From contig CAIYID010000025.1 in the NCBI GenBank assembly GCA_903926205.1, positions 1 through 64,000 of the forward strand: 64,000 nucleotides of DNA. The letters are read 5' to 3'. Every line of letters starts with the position of its first letter. Position 1 is the stretch's first letter. The stretch comes from an uncultured Bdellovibrionales bacterium (GTDB lineage: Bacteria > Bdellovibrionota > Bdellovibrionia > Bdellovibrionales > Bdellovibrionaceae). The notes beneath the pieces were generated by a model that was given only the letters and a program-made list of their open reading frames with translations, had not been told where the DNA came from and did not search any database. This document shows positions 54,228 through 62,520 of this stretch, piece after piece. The translations under genes and the position numbers were made by a program.

Positions 54228-55394
54228 TTAAATGTAGCTTCCACTTTTAATTTTTTCGAGAATGATTTTCTCGGTTTTAATAGGATCATCGGGATCAACA
54301 GAGAAAAAGGATTGTTGCTCACAACGAACTTTTTCTTTGATCAACCAACGAAGAATATCAGCAAGTCCTTTGTTCTTTTTATCCAAAAAGAAGGGATCAT
54401 TTTCCAAGGCATCTTTCGCTTTTTTCAAAGCGCGCGCTTCCACAGGATCGGATTCTTTTACTCTGTAGGTATTCAAATCATATTTCTTTACGTCTTCAGG
54501 GAGCACTCCCAAAAAGCGCACTTGAGGAGCGGAAAAATCAGCATTTCGAATCAAAGACGCCGCCGAGCCTGCCTTCAAAGTTCTAAAAATGTTTTGTAGA
54601 GTGTAGGCGTCCAAATCTCCAAAGAAATACATTGGAACACTGAGCTCTTCTTCGATCAGTTTTGCCCAACCACGAACCGCATTGGACGGCACCCCTTGGG
54701 CACCCATCAAGATACAATTATTTCTTTTAGTAAAACCCATTCCTTGCAGCGTGTTCGCGGTACCTTCTGATTCCACGATCAGACAAAAATCAATTTTTTT
54801 GCGTGCTCTTAACTTCAAAGCTTGAGGACGATTTTTCGGCTGGTAAGGAGCCGTTCCCAAAGATGATAAATCGATAGTGGCTTTGTCTCCGTCAGGCATG
54901 GTTTCAGTCACCACCAACTGCTGAGAATAAGTTTGCCCCCCACGATCATTGGCAAAGCAATTGAGTTCCTCGCGATACACGCGAAGCATGTCACCAATAA
55001 AATCAATGATTGAATCCGACTCTGTTTGATCTTCAAAGTCTAAAGGCCTCAGTCGTGAATTTCCTTTTTTGATCACACCTTTACACATGTAATAGAGCTC
55101 ACGCTTGGTGTTGATCGCTCCGGTTTCCAAATTTTTCAATAGAAGCTCTAACATAAAAAGAACGCGCGCTAATTTCTGCACCGACGAAACATTAAGTTCC
55201 GTACGAACCATTTTATCACCCGGTGTCAGGTATCCCACTTTAGCATTATAAAAAGAGTTGTCGAGCGAGGTTTTCACGGCTTCCAACACTGGTCGTTTAG
55301 ACTTTTCCAAATCTGTTAGCATCATTTCGGCTAGTCGTTTGGCCTCTTTAGGGATGTCTAAATTGAGTTCACGAATTTTCAATAATTTTGCCAT
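54228..55394 (-). CDS. DNA topoisomerase VI subunit A (Spo11-like)
   Basis: 388 residues. The DNA-cutting subunit of a type IIB topoisomerase. The winged-helix catalytic Tyr is Tyr102 in NTKRELYYMCK, and the Toprim metal site is Glu208/Glu210 in LIVESEG and Asp260-Leu-Asp262 in YFFGDLDAYTL. Here Ala and Thr replace the usual Pro and Gly after the second Asp, so the sequence is diverged but the metal residues remain. It starts 11 bases after the B subunit stop. Archaea and plants carry this enzyme as their main type II decatenase; bacterial copies are rare. Confidence 0.9.
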   Translation of the reverse strand: MAKLLKIRELNLDIPKEAKRLAEMMLTDLEKSKRPVLEAVKTSLDNSFYNAKVGYLTPGDKMVRTELNVSSVQKLARVLFMLELLLKNLETGAINTKRELYYMCKGVIKKGNSRLRPLDFEDQTESDSIIDFIGDMLRVYREELNCFANDRGGQTYSQQLVVTETMPDGDKATIDLSSLGTAPYQPKNRPQALKLRARKKIDFCLIVESEGTANTLQGMGFTKRNNCILMGAQGVPSNAVRGWAKLIEEELSVPMYFFGDLDAYTLQNIFRTLKAGSAASLIRNADFSAPQVRFLGVLPEDVKKYDLNTYRVKESDPVEARALKKAKDALENDPFFLDKKNKGLADILRWLIKEKVRCEQQSFFSVDPDDPIKTEKIILEKIKSGSYI

Positions 55395-55405
55395 AGTTCA
55401 AAACC

Positions 55406-57208
55406 TTACTTTTTCTTCTTTGTCGAAGTGGGTTTTTTTGATTTCGCGGCTTTTGAATTTTCTTTGACCGTTTCCTCAAGACTATCCTCGGAAACAGTTT
55501 CCTCTTCTGAAATTTCCGTCGCAACTCCCGAAGAATCAGTTCCTAATTTTTTATCCTGTCGCGCCTTTAATTGTGAAAGTCGCGAAGACGCTTCTTCTAG
55601 TTCTTCCACTGCATCTTTGGAGTCTCTACCTAAAAGTTTTTTCAAACCCTCTTCTGCTCTTTTTTTGCGGGCGTCATTGGATTTTGTGATACGTACCAAA
55701 GAATCAACCAGAATCGGTCCGAATTGCTCGATATGAGATAATTTTCTCTCTAAATCAGCTTCGCGGAATTCCATCTTAATATGACGAGATAATTTTTGAC
55801 CGGCTTGCATAAGAGCTCGTCGAATTTCTTCGACCAATTCCTCAGAAGCATCAATGGTTTCCTTCGAAGCATTTTTAAATTTAATGAACGGCGAAACGAC
55901 GGAAACCGCGAAAATATACTGACCGATCGGCAAAGAGCCTTTGGGCTGAGCCAATCCGTAATTTTTCCAATTCACGGACTCAATGGCCCAAGTAATGGCA
56001 CAGCCCGATTTATCAAATTGCAAAGGCACACGATTCGCAAAACGCAATAATTGCACCGGTTCATCAGCTTCCAAATTACGATTTTTAAATCGCGCCAGAG
56101 CGACTTCGACCGACACAGGCTTAAAATCGCAAATGGTGGGTTTCCTCGCTACGACAGAGAAGAAATCAATTTCCCCTAAACGAGTGATGGATTTTGAAAG
56201 AGACTCTTCACCCACAGTTAAAACGGATTTTGTTGAAGGAGCCATCAATTCGGTGTTTTGAACGGCATTGAAAACTTTTTTAAAATCATCTTCTTTGAGA
56301 ACAGAAACCGATTTATCTAATAAGTTTTTTGGCAAACCTTTGGCCACAAAATCTTTGATGGATTGATCAGATATTCGCGAAAAGCCAGTTTTTAAAAATT
56401 TATCGAGCGAAGTTTTTCCAAATAAAGTGGCATGAGTGATAAACTCGCCCAATTTGAAAGTGTGCGGGTGAGGCAAAGTTGCGCCAGGAATTTCGGGGCT
56501 TTGATTGCTCACACGCTCGATATGAATCCAGTCGTTATCAAGCAGTTGATAATGTAAAGTTAAATGAGGGTTAACAAGAACCGTGCCCTCCATATAAGTG
56601 ATAAGTCCACCATCACCATTCATCTGAATACGTCCATCAAAGATGAACTCGACGCGCACTCCGCTCACTTTCTTATCCCAATCAACGGTTTCTTTATTTC
56701 GAACCACACCCGTGTTCGATTTAATATCAACATCTATGCGAGCTTCCAGCGCCTTACGCATGCTCGCTGTTTTTGTACGAACAAAAGCGCCCTTTGCATT
56801 GGTCAACTGCGCCCAAGTGGTCGCCGCAGAAATACCAATTCCCTGTTGTCCACGAGAACATTGTCCGCGACCAAATTTTGAAGAGGCTAAATACTCACCA
56901 AAAACTTTTGCTAAATCATCAGGATCGATTCCGGGTCCATTGTCTTCAACGACAATTTTCACCAATTCGGAGTTTTTACTGGAACCCGCACCCATTCGTT
57001 TCACTTCAACACTGATTTCAGGAAGAATATTCGCCATCTCGCAAGCATCAAGGGAGTTGTCTACTGCCTCTTTTAAGGTCGTTAGAACAGCCTTCAGCGG
57101 AGAAGAAAATCCAACTTGTTGCAAATTCTTTGCAAAATATTCTGCTGTACTGCTTTTTGTGATTTTATTTGTCACAACGCCATGCCCTGTTAAAAAATTA
57201 AGATTCAA
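55406..57208 (-). CDS. DNA topoisomerase VI subunit B (GHKL ATPase)
   Basis: 600 residues. ATP-driven clamp of topoisomerase VI. GHKL motifs: KEAVDNSLDACE with catalytic Glu47 and Asn51, VVEDNGPGIDPDDL, and SRGQQGIGISAATTWAQL. The H2TH region and the transducer domain follow (about 270-480), and a charged Lys/Glu tail with coiled-coil character (about 520-600) is extra compared with archaeal forms (about 530). First gene of the B-A operon; an HNH nuclease gene lies 192 bases upstream on the same strand. Confidence 0.92.
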   Translation of the reverse strand: MNLNFLTGHGVVTNKITKSSTAEYFAKNLQQVGFSSPLKAVLTTLKEAVDNSLDACEMANILPEISVEVKRMGAGSSKNSELVKIVVEDNGPGIDPDDLAKVFGEYLASSKFGRGQCSRGQQGIGISAATTWAQLTNAKGAFVRTKTASMRKALEARIDVDIKSNTGVVRNKETVDWDKKVSGVRVEFIFDGRIQMNGDGGLITYMEGTVLVNPHLTLHYQLLDNDWIHIERVSNQSPEIPGATLPHPHTFKLGEFITHATLFGKTSLDKFLKTGFSRISDQSIKDFVAKGLPKNLLDKSVSVLKEDDFKKVFNAVQNTELMAPSTKSVLTVGEESLSKSITRLGEIDFFSVVARKPTICDFKPVSVEVALARFKNRNLEADEPVQLLRFANRVPLQFDKSGCAITWAIESVNWKNYGLAQPKGSLPIGQYIFAVSVVSPFIKFKNASKETIDASEELVEEIRRALMQAGQKLSRHIKMEFREADLERKLSHIEQFGPILVDSLVRITKSNDARKKRAEEGLKKLLGRDSKDAVEELEEASSRLSQLKARQDKKLGTDSSGVATEISEEETVSEDSLEETVKENSKAAKSKKPTSTKKKK

Positions 57209-57400
57209 TCACTAAAGAAAGGGTAGAACGGGGCATAAAGGCAAATGTTTTTGTGAGAAATTAAATTTTGACACAAATTTTATGTGCTGAGTTAATTAGC
57301 ATCAGCTTGTTTTATTCTCACGAAAGGAAGGGGTTTTCTCTTTCAAAGATCCTTAGAATTCTCGCAGAATTTCATTCTTAAGCTCTCAATTATTTTCGTC

Positions 57401-57718
57401 TTATTTTTCTTCGTCAGGATCAGAGAGTGTTTTTTTTTCTAACTCTTCCATCGCCATTTCAGCTCGGGTTTTATAGCCTTTTTTTGAATTGCATTCTTTG
57501 CAGGATGGCACACAATTTTTTCGATCTGATTTCCCGCCCCGAGCAATGGGAATCAAATGATCCATGGTAAGTTCACTGGGGTGAAAACGCTCATTGCAGT
57601 GATAACAAAGGCCTTTCGCCAATTGCCCCTTCCACCACTGGCTGATGCGTAACTCCCGCGCCTTGGCTTTCTCTTTTTTCTGGTGTTCCGACGATGCGGG
57701 GACAAAGTATTGATTCAT
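57401..57718 (-). CDS. HNH endonuclease
   Basis: 105 residues. Two zinc-knuckle Cys pairs (CYHCNERF and CKECNSKKG) frame the HNH core LTMDHLIPIARGGKS-DRKNCVP. Basic N-terminal region (EHQKKEKAKARELR). No mobile-element signs. It lies on the same strand as and upstream of the topoisomerase VI genes but 192 bases away, so a link in function is not established. Confidence 0.85.
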   Translation of the reverse strand: MNQYFVPASSEHQKKEKAKARELRISQWWKGQLAKGLCYHCNERFHPSELTMDHLIPIARGGKSDRKNCVPSCKECNSKKGYKTRAEMAMEELEKKTLSDPDEEK

Positions 57719-57829
57719 CGAGTGTTTTCTTACCTGATAAGATTCATCCGAACAAGCCTATTTGAAAAATCTCCTCCCCCAGTATGATACGCTAGACAGA
57801 AGCCATTTTTGCCGCTAAGTTGATGGGAA

Positions 57830-58066
57830 ATGAAACCAGAAATAATTAAAAAACGCCTTATTGAAGCTTATCCTGAAGGAACTGTTGAAGTGGTCGATTT
57901 GACCGGCACGGAGGATCATTACGAAGTCCTTATTGAGTCTTCAACTTTCGCGGGATTGACTCGAATACAACAACATCAAAATGTGATGGCCATCTTTGCT
58001 CCAGAGTTAAAGACTGGTGAAGTGCACGCTCTTTCAATAAAAACTAAGGTGAAATTACAGCTCTAA
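57830..58066 (+). CDS. BolA-family protein
   Basis: 78 residues, the short YrbA/BolA2-like form: IIKKRLIEAYPEGTVEVVDLTGTEDHYEVLIESSTFAGLTRIQQHQNV in outline, then IFAPELKTGEVHALSIKTK with the conserved His. BolA proteins form [2Fe-2S] complexes with monothiol glutaredoxins. It is followed after 56 bases by just such a glutaredoxin. Confidence 0.92.
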   Translation: MKPEIIKKRLIEAYPEGTVEVVDLTGTEDHYEVLIESSTFAGLTRIQQHQNVMAIFAPELKTGEVHALSIKTKVKLQL

Positions 58067-58122
58067 ATATTTTTTAAATAATATCTAGAACTCTTTAAAC
58101 AAAGACTCAGAGGTCAGACAAA

Positions 58123-58428
58123 ATGGAAACAAAAACTCGCATCGAAGAAATTCTCAAACAAAACAAAATCGTTCTTTTTATGAAAGGCACTCCGAATTTT
58201 CCAATGTGCGGATTTTCGGCTCGCGCGACTTCTATTTTACAAGACATCGGAACGGAGTTTCACGCTGTGAATGTTTTGGATGATCAAGAAATTCGCGAAG
58301 GCATCAAAACTTACGGCAACTGGCCGACCATCCCACAATTGTATATCAATCATCAATTAGTCGGTGGCTCTGACATCATGACTGAAATGTACCAATCAGG
58401 AGAACTTCAAACTTTACTTAAAGCATAG
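58123..58428 (+). CDS. grxD: monothiol glutaredoxin (Grx4 type)
   Basis: 101 residues. CGFS active site at Cys29 in GTPNFPMCGFSARA, the glutathione site WPTIPQLYI and GGSDIMTEMYQSGEL. Such proteins carry and transfer [2Fe-2S] clusters together with BolA partners. It converges with the next gene with an 11-base overlap. Confidence 0.96.
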   Translation: METKTRIEEILKQNKIVLFMKGTPNFPMCGFSARATSILQDIGTEFHAVNVLDDQEIREGIKTYGNWPTIPQLYINHQLVGGSDIMTEMYQSGELQTLLKA

Positions 58429-59407
58429 AAGGTAAGCTCTTCACAGCCTCTTCATATTCCTGAACCAATTTTTTTACGATGTCTTCACAACTTAAAATTT
58501 CATTGATGAGCCCAACACTTTGGCCGGCACTCCACACAGTTTTCCATGTCGCGGTCATGGCTGCCTTTTCCATCATCTGCATTCCCGACCAATGCATAAA
58601 AGGAACAACATATTTTTTTGTGGTTTTATTCTTCTTCAAAGCTTGAAGATACCAGGGAATATCTAAACCCATTTTTTCTATATAAGGAGTTTTAATAACT
58701 GCCGCAGGAGTGCCTGACACTCGCGTGGTCAAAACAATATCTTCCGGTGTGCTATCAATAACGGCTTGCTTATAGGAGGCTTCAATTTTGGCTTCTTTAC
58801 ATGCTATAAAGCGAGTGCCTACACTGACCGCATCGGCGCCTAAAGCTAAACACGCAGCCATTTGCGAGCCATGAGAAATTCCCCCGGCCGCTATGATCGG
58901 AATCTGCAATTTAGTTTTCAACCAAGGGATCAACACCAACGGAGAGATTGGACCTGCATGTCCGCCCGCTCCAGCGCCAACCGCAATGACTGCATCAGCA
59001 CCCAAATCTTGAACTTTTTCTCCGTAGGAAAGATTGGTCACATCACAAATAACTTTTGCACCATTTTTATGCGCCTCTTCGATGACCTTTTTCGGGCTTC
59101 CAAGTGAAGTGATAAAAAGCTCCACACCCGCGTCTAATGCGATTTTAACATCTTCTTTTTGCCGAGTATTACTTTTGTTCACGATAATATTCACACCAAT
59201 TGGTTTTTTTGTGCGCGCTTTGATCTCTTGTAAAGCTTTTCGATATTCATCAATAGGACGATAATTCAATGCGGGAAAAGTGCCAAGGCCGCCCGCCTCT
59301 GAAATATTAACAACCATATCGACATTGGAAACTAAAAACATCGGCGCACCAATGATCGGATATTGAATTCTCATTAACTCTGTGAATGCGGTTTTAATTT
59401 TTGCCAT
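58418..59407 (-). CDS. nitronate monooxygenase-like FMN protein
   Basis: 329 residues from the ATG at 59407; an in-frame GTG five codons earlier is less likely. Text IQYPIIGAPMFLVSN, GLGTFPALNYR, GAKVICDVTN, ADAVIAVGAGAGGHAG and PIIAAGGISHGSQMAACLALGADAVSVGTRFIACKEA matches NMO/2-nitropropane dioxygenases, which oxidise nitronates or act as enoyl-ACP reductases. The usual catalytic His is in GAGGHAG. Substrate unknown. Confidence 0.9.
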   Translation of the reverse strand: MAKIKTAFTELMRIQYPIIGAPMFLVSNVDMVVNISEAGGLGTFPALNYRPIDEYRKALQEIKARTKKPIGVNIIVNKSNTRQKEDVKIALDAGVELFITSLGSPKKVIEEAHKNGAKVICDVTNLSYGEKVQDLGADAVIAVGAGAGGHAGPISPLVLIPWLKTKLQIPIIAAGGISHGSQMAACLALGADAVSVGTRFIACKEAKIEASYKQAVIDSTPEDIVLTTRVSGTPAAVIKTPYIEKMGLDIPWYLQALKKNKTTKKYVVPFMHWSGMQMMEKAAMTATWKTVWSAGQSVGLINEILSCEDIVKKLVQEYEEAVKSLPSML

Positions 59408-59523
59408 GGCCTTATGAGTCACCTTTCGCGATTATTCATTTAGTTTGGCAGAAGAGACCGACCCACGCCAAGCCTTTATGTGAGAAGCTTGCCTCTTCTA
59501 GATGAAGGAGGTAATTTAAATCC

Positions 59524-59733
59524 ATGAAAATCAATTTGGCCCTTTGGGATCGAATTTTACGTTTTATTTTGGGAGTGCTTTTTACTGGCTGGGCCATCGC
59601 GGGTGGACCGTGGTGGGCTTACGTCGGGGTTTATTTTATACTCACGAGTGGATGGGGTCTTGATCCTCTTTACTCAATTTTTCGAATTCGAACTGCTCAA
59701 TTGGAAGATCGCAACCTGATTCCTCCAGAGTGA
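59524..59733 (+). CDS. DUF2892 small membrane protein
   Basis: 69 residues; AAGGAGG lies about 14 bases before the ATG. LWDRILRFILGVLFTGWAIAGG and WAYVGVYFILTSGWGLDPLYSIF are two membrane segments typical of DUF2892, which also forms the tail of YgaP-type rhodaneses. Stands alone between a nitronate monooxygenase-like gene and an FAD oxidase. Confidence 0.8.
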   Translation: MKINLALWDRILRFILGVLFTGWAIAGGPWWAYVGVYFILTSGWGLDPLYSIFRIRTAQLEDRNLIPPE

Positions 59734-59784
59734 ACGCAGAGGAAAAACACTCAGAATTAATTTCAAGAACGAAGAGGTCTAAAA

Positions 59785-61167
59785 ATGTTGAGTGAATTGC
59801 AAAGTATTTTTTCATCTGAACGTGTTTTGACTTCTGATAGTGATTTAAAAAAATATGGAAAAGATTGGACGAGCTATTTCGATATCAAGGCAAGTTATGT
59901 TGTTTTTCCTGCGTCTGCAGAGGAAATCCAAAAATTAGTCCTATTTGCTCGCTCAAAAAAAATAGCTTTAATTCCTTCTGGAGGTCGCACAGGCCTTAGT
60001 GGCGGAGCCTGCGCCCTCAATGGCGAAGTTGTGGTCTCTTTCGAACGCATGAATAAAATTTTGGAGTTTGATTCCATCGATCAAACGGTACGCATTCAAA
60101 GCGGAGTTCTCACTGAAGAACTCCAAGACTTCGCAAAGAAAAAAGACCTCTTTTATCCTGTGGATTTCGCTGCTCGCGGCTCCAGTCAAATGGGTGGAAA
60201 TGTGGCTACAAATGCCGGTGGGATTAAAGTGACAAGGTACGGGCTGACTCGCGACTGGGTCGTTGGACTTCAAGTCGTTACGGGAAGTGGTGAATTACTT
60301 AATCTCAATCAATCACTTGTAAAAAATGCCACTGGCTATGATTTTCGTCATCTTTTTATTGGAAGCGAAGGCACCTTGGGATTTGTGACAGAAGTCACTT
60401 TAAGGCTGGCGCCGCCGCCTTCTAAAACAAAAGTTCTTTTTTTGGGCTCTGATTCTTTAGAGAAAGTGATGCAAACCTACAGTTTATTCAAGAGGCAAAA
60501 CATTCTTGTCGCCTTTGAAATGTTCTCTGATAAAGCCTTAAAGTTAGTTGAGCAAAGCACAGGATTAAAATCCCCGCTCTCTTCACGCTGCAATTATTAT
60601 ATCGTGACAGAGATCGAATGCCCTGGCGAGCCGACGGACGGACCTGAACAAAAAATCATGAGTTCTCTCGAGCAAGCACTCAGCGAGGAGCTCATCACCG
60701 ACGGTGCGATCAACCAAAATGAAGCGCAAGCCAAAATATTTTGGAGATTTCGCGAGGATATTTCCGAATCTCTTTCGAAGTTTTCACCGTACAAGAATGA
60801 TATCGCTGTGCGAATTTCGAAAATTCCGACTTTAGTCAAAGAATTAGACCCTCTTCTTGCAAAAAATTACCCCACTTGGGAAGTGATTTGGTTCGGTCAT
60901 ATTGGTGATGGGAATTTACACATCAATATTTTACGTCCTGCGGACTTAAGCAAAGAAGATTTCGTCAAGGAATGTCAAAAGGTCGACAACTTGGTTTTCC
61001 AAGCCGTAAAAAATCACCAAGGAAGTATTTCTGCCGAGCACGGAGTGGGACTGACCAAGAAAGCCTATTTGTCGTTCACACGATCACCGGCTGAAATTGA
61101 ACTGATGAGAAATATAAAACAGGTTTTCGACCCTGACGGAATCATCAACCCGGGTAAAATGCTTTAG
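59785..61167 (+). CDS. FAD-linked oxidase (GlcD/D-2-hydroxyacid dehydrogenase family)
   Basis: 460 residues. FAD-binding-4 domain with PSGGRTGLSGGAC, FAARGSSQMGGNVATNAGG, KNATGYDFRHLFIGSEGTLGF and VTRYGLTRDWVVG; the FAD-oxidase C-terminal domain has HIGDGNLHINIL and AEHGVGLTKKAYL, ending NPGKML. Oxidises D-2-hydroxy acids such as glycolate, D-lactate or D-2-hydroxyglutarate. No GlcE/F partners nearby, so a single-subunit D-lactate or D-2-hydroxyglutarate dehydrogenase is more likely. GAGG precedes the start. Confidence 0.9.
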   Translation: MLSELQSIFSSERVLTSDSDLKKYGKDWTSYFDIKASYVVFPASAEEIQKLVLFARSKKIALIPSGGRTGLSGGACALNGEVVVSFERMNKILEFDSIDQTVRIQSGVLTEELQDFAKKKDLFYPVDFAARGSSQMGGNVATNAGGIKVTRYGLTRDWVVGLQVVTGSGELLNLNQSLVKNATGYDFRHLFIGSEGTLGFVTEVTLRLAPPPSKTKVLFLGSDSLEKVMQTYSLFKRQNILVAFEMFSDKALKLVEQSTGLKSPLSSRCNYYIVTEIECPGEPTDGPEQKIMSSLEQALSEELITDGAINQNEAQAKIFWRFREDISESLSKFSPYKNDIAVRISKIPTLVKELDPLLAKNYPTWEVIWFGHIGDGNLHINILRPADLSKEDFVKECQKVDNLVFQAVKNHQGSISAEHGVGLTKKAYLSFTRSPAEIELMRNIKQVFDPDGIINPGKML

Positions 61168-61223
61168 CTTCTTCCAAACGCATCTTGAAAGCCCTCGTCA
61201 TCGATTTTTATGGGAAGCATTGC

Positions 61224-61325
61224 CTTATTAACTTTGAATACAACTTGAATAGGATCTCGCATGAAGAGTTGCCTTTGACCTCTACCGATTCTTTTGTTCC
61301 GTAAAACTCCGCCATAGGAATAGCG
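61224..61325 (-). pseudogene. remnant of a tyrosine transposase gene
   Basis: 34 codons read YSYGGVLRNKRIGRGQRQLF and DPIQVVFKVNK, nearly the N-terminal text of the transposase at 38990 (YSYGGILRNKRLGRGQRPLS and DPIHVVFKINK). The rest, including the HFH motif and the Tyr site, is gone. The fragment lies between the FAD oxidase stop and the lipoprotein gene. Confidence 0.85.
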
Positions 61326-61425
61326 AAGTCGTAATAGCATAAAGCAGACCAAAAATTACGGGAGGAATTGAATCATTGATCATCGTACCAAGAGAGGCCC
61401 TTGACTTATACGTCTAGCCACCGAA

Positions 61426-62520
61426 TTAATTCGCGCTAATTCGTAAACTTTCTGGAATGGGATCATGAGTGACCGTGTTGCAAATTTTCTCAAAGGCCTC
61501 TTGCGCTTGTCCAGCATTTGCAAATGGCATTCTAAATTGTCCATCAACAATTTTACTCAGCACCGGGGCTTCCGCCAAAACTTTTCCATTGAAAGAAAGC
61601 ACCAAGGAACTTCGGTGTTTTAAGCCGTCCTCTGTGAATTTAAGAAGTTTATTGCTAGAGAAAGTTTTTAAACTAAACCATATTTCATATTGATCCGGCC
61701 CCAAACTTTCTAGAGAGGCTTCAAGCATATCCTCTGCCATCAACATTGGATTTTTTCCTAAAAAATAATCCTTCCCATAGATAGAAACTTTCTTGGCATG
61801 CTTTGGGTCTTTTTTTAGAAGAGCATCAACGAACTGGGTCCCTAGCTTAAAGGCATTATCACGACAACGTGGGCGTTCGTAAAACCGCGCCAAATCTCGA
61901 TAAGCGGATTGGCACATCATGTCCGTTCGATCCGCATCGATGCAATTTTTGTAAGCAACCATCACATCTAAGATACTATCCACATTTGTTGGAGTCGAAA
62001 TGGCCTTCATGTACCAAGCCGTCGCCGTCGTTTCAGACTTTGCTTTCAGGCGTTCTATTGTGGCCTCCAAAGTCTTTTGTACATCCACCTCTAAGCTCGC
62101 GTAAATCGAATTTGGATTCACTAATTCCCGGTATGCCGTTTCCAAAATATCTCTTTCCGTTTTGGCTGCAAGAATTTTTAGAAAAGATTTTCTGACTTTT
62201 GATTGGCCGAGTAAGGCTTGCGCTTTTTGCTCCGTACTCAAACGACTATAGACCGGAGTTTTTTCTGAAATCGCGAACAAAATTTGATAACCGTCAGAAA
62301 GGTCCCTTGCAATTTCATTGTCGGGCGCGCGACATTCAGTCGCGCACTTTTTCAGCCAAGCCAATACTTCTTTCGGATTCGTTGCTTTTTGCCGCAAAAT
62401 ATCTTCTAGAACAGTGCCTTCGGGCTTTTCTATTTTTTTTGAGGGCTGCCCACAAGCTGACGGAAGCAACAGTGTTGATAAAAGAATTGAAAACAACAGT
62501 GGAAAAATACTCTTTTTCAT
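61426..62520 (-). CDS. lipoprotein with a SecD-like C-terminal segment
   Basis: 364 residues. Signal with lipobox PSAC (Cys24). Middle: mostly helical with six Cys. C-terminal 90 residues read ASLESLGPDQYEIWFSLKTFSS, LVLSFNGKVLAEAPVLSKIVDGQFRMPF and AQEAFEKIC, which resembles the periplasmic head of SecD (the part that ends with LAIVLDG and APVI). No other SecD feature, such as membrane helices, is present. Its ATG overlaps the serA stop (TAATG). Function unknown. Confidence 0.75.
   Translation of the reverse strand: MKKSIFPLLFSILLSTLLLPSACGQPSKKIEKPEGTVLEDILRQKATNPKEVLAWLKKCATECRAPDNEIARDLSDGYQILFAISEKTPVYSRLSTEQKAQALLGQSKVRKSFLKILAAKTERDILETAYRELVNPNSIYASLEVDVQKTLEATIERLKAKSETTATAWYMKAISTPTNVDSILDVMVAYKNCIDADRTDMMCQSAYRDLARFYERPRCRDNAFKLGTQFVDALLKKDPKHAKKVSIYGKDYFLGKNPMLMAEDMLEASLESLGPDQYEIWFSLKTFSSNKLLKFTEDGLKHRSSLVLSFNGKVLAEAPVLSKIVDGQFRMPFANAGQAQEAFEKICNTVTHDPIPESLRISAN

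Noticed and set aside
57268-57300. TTGACA at 57268 as a plus-strand promoter
   Set aside because: No good -10 at 16-18 bases, and the next plus-strand gene is over 500 bases away.
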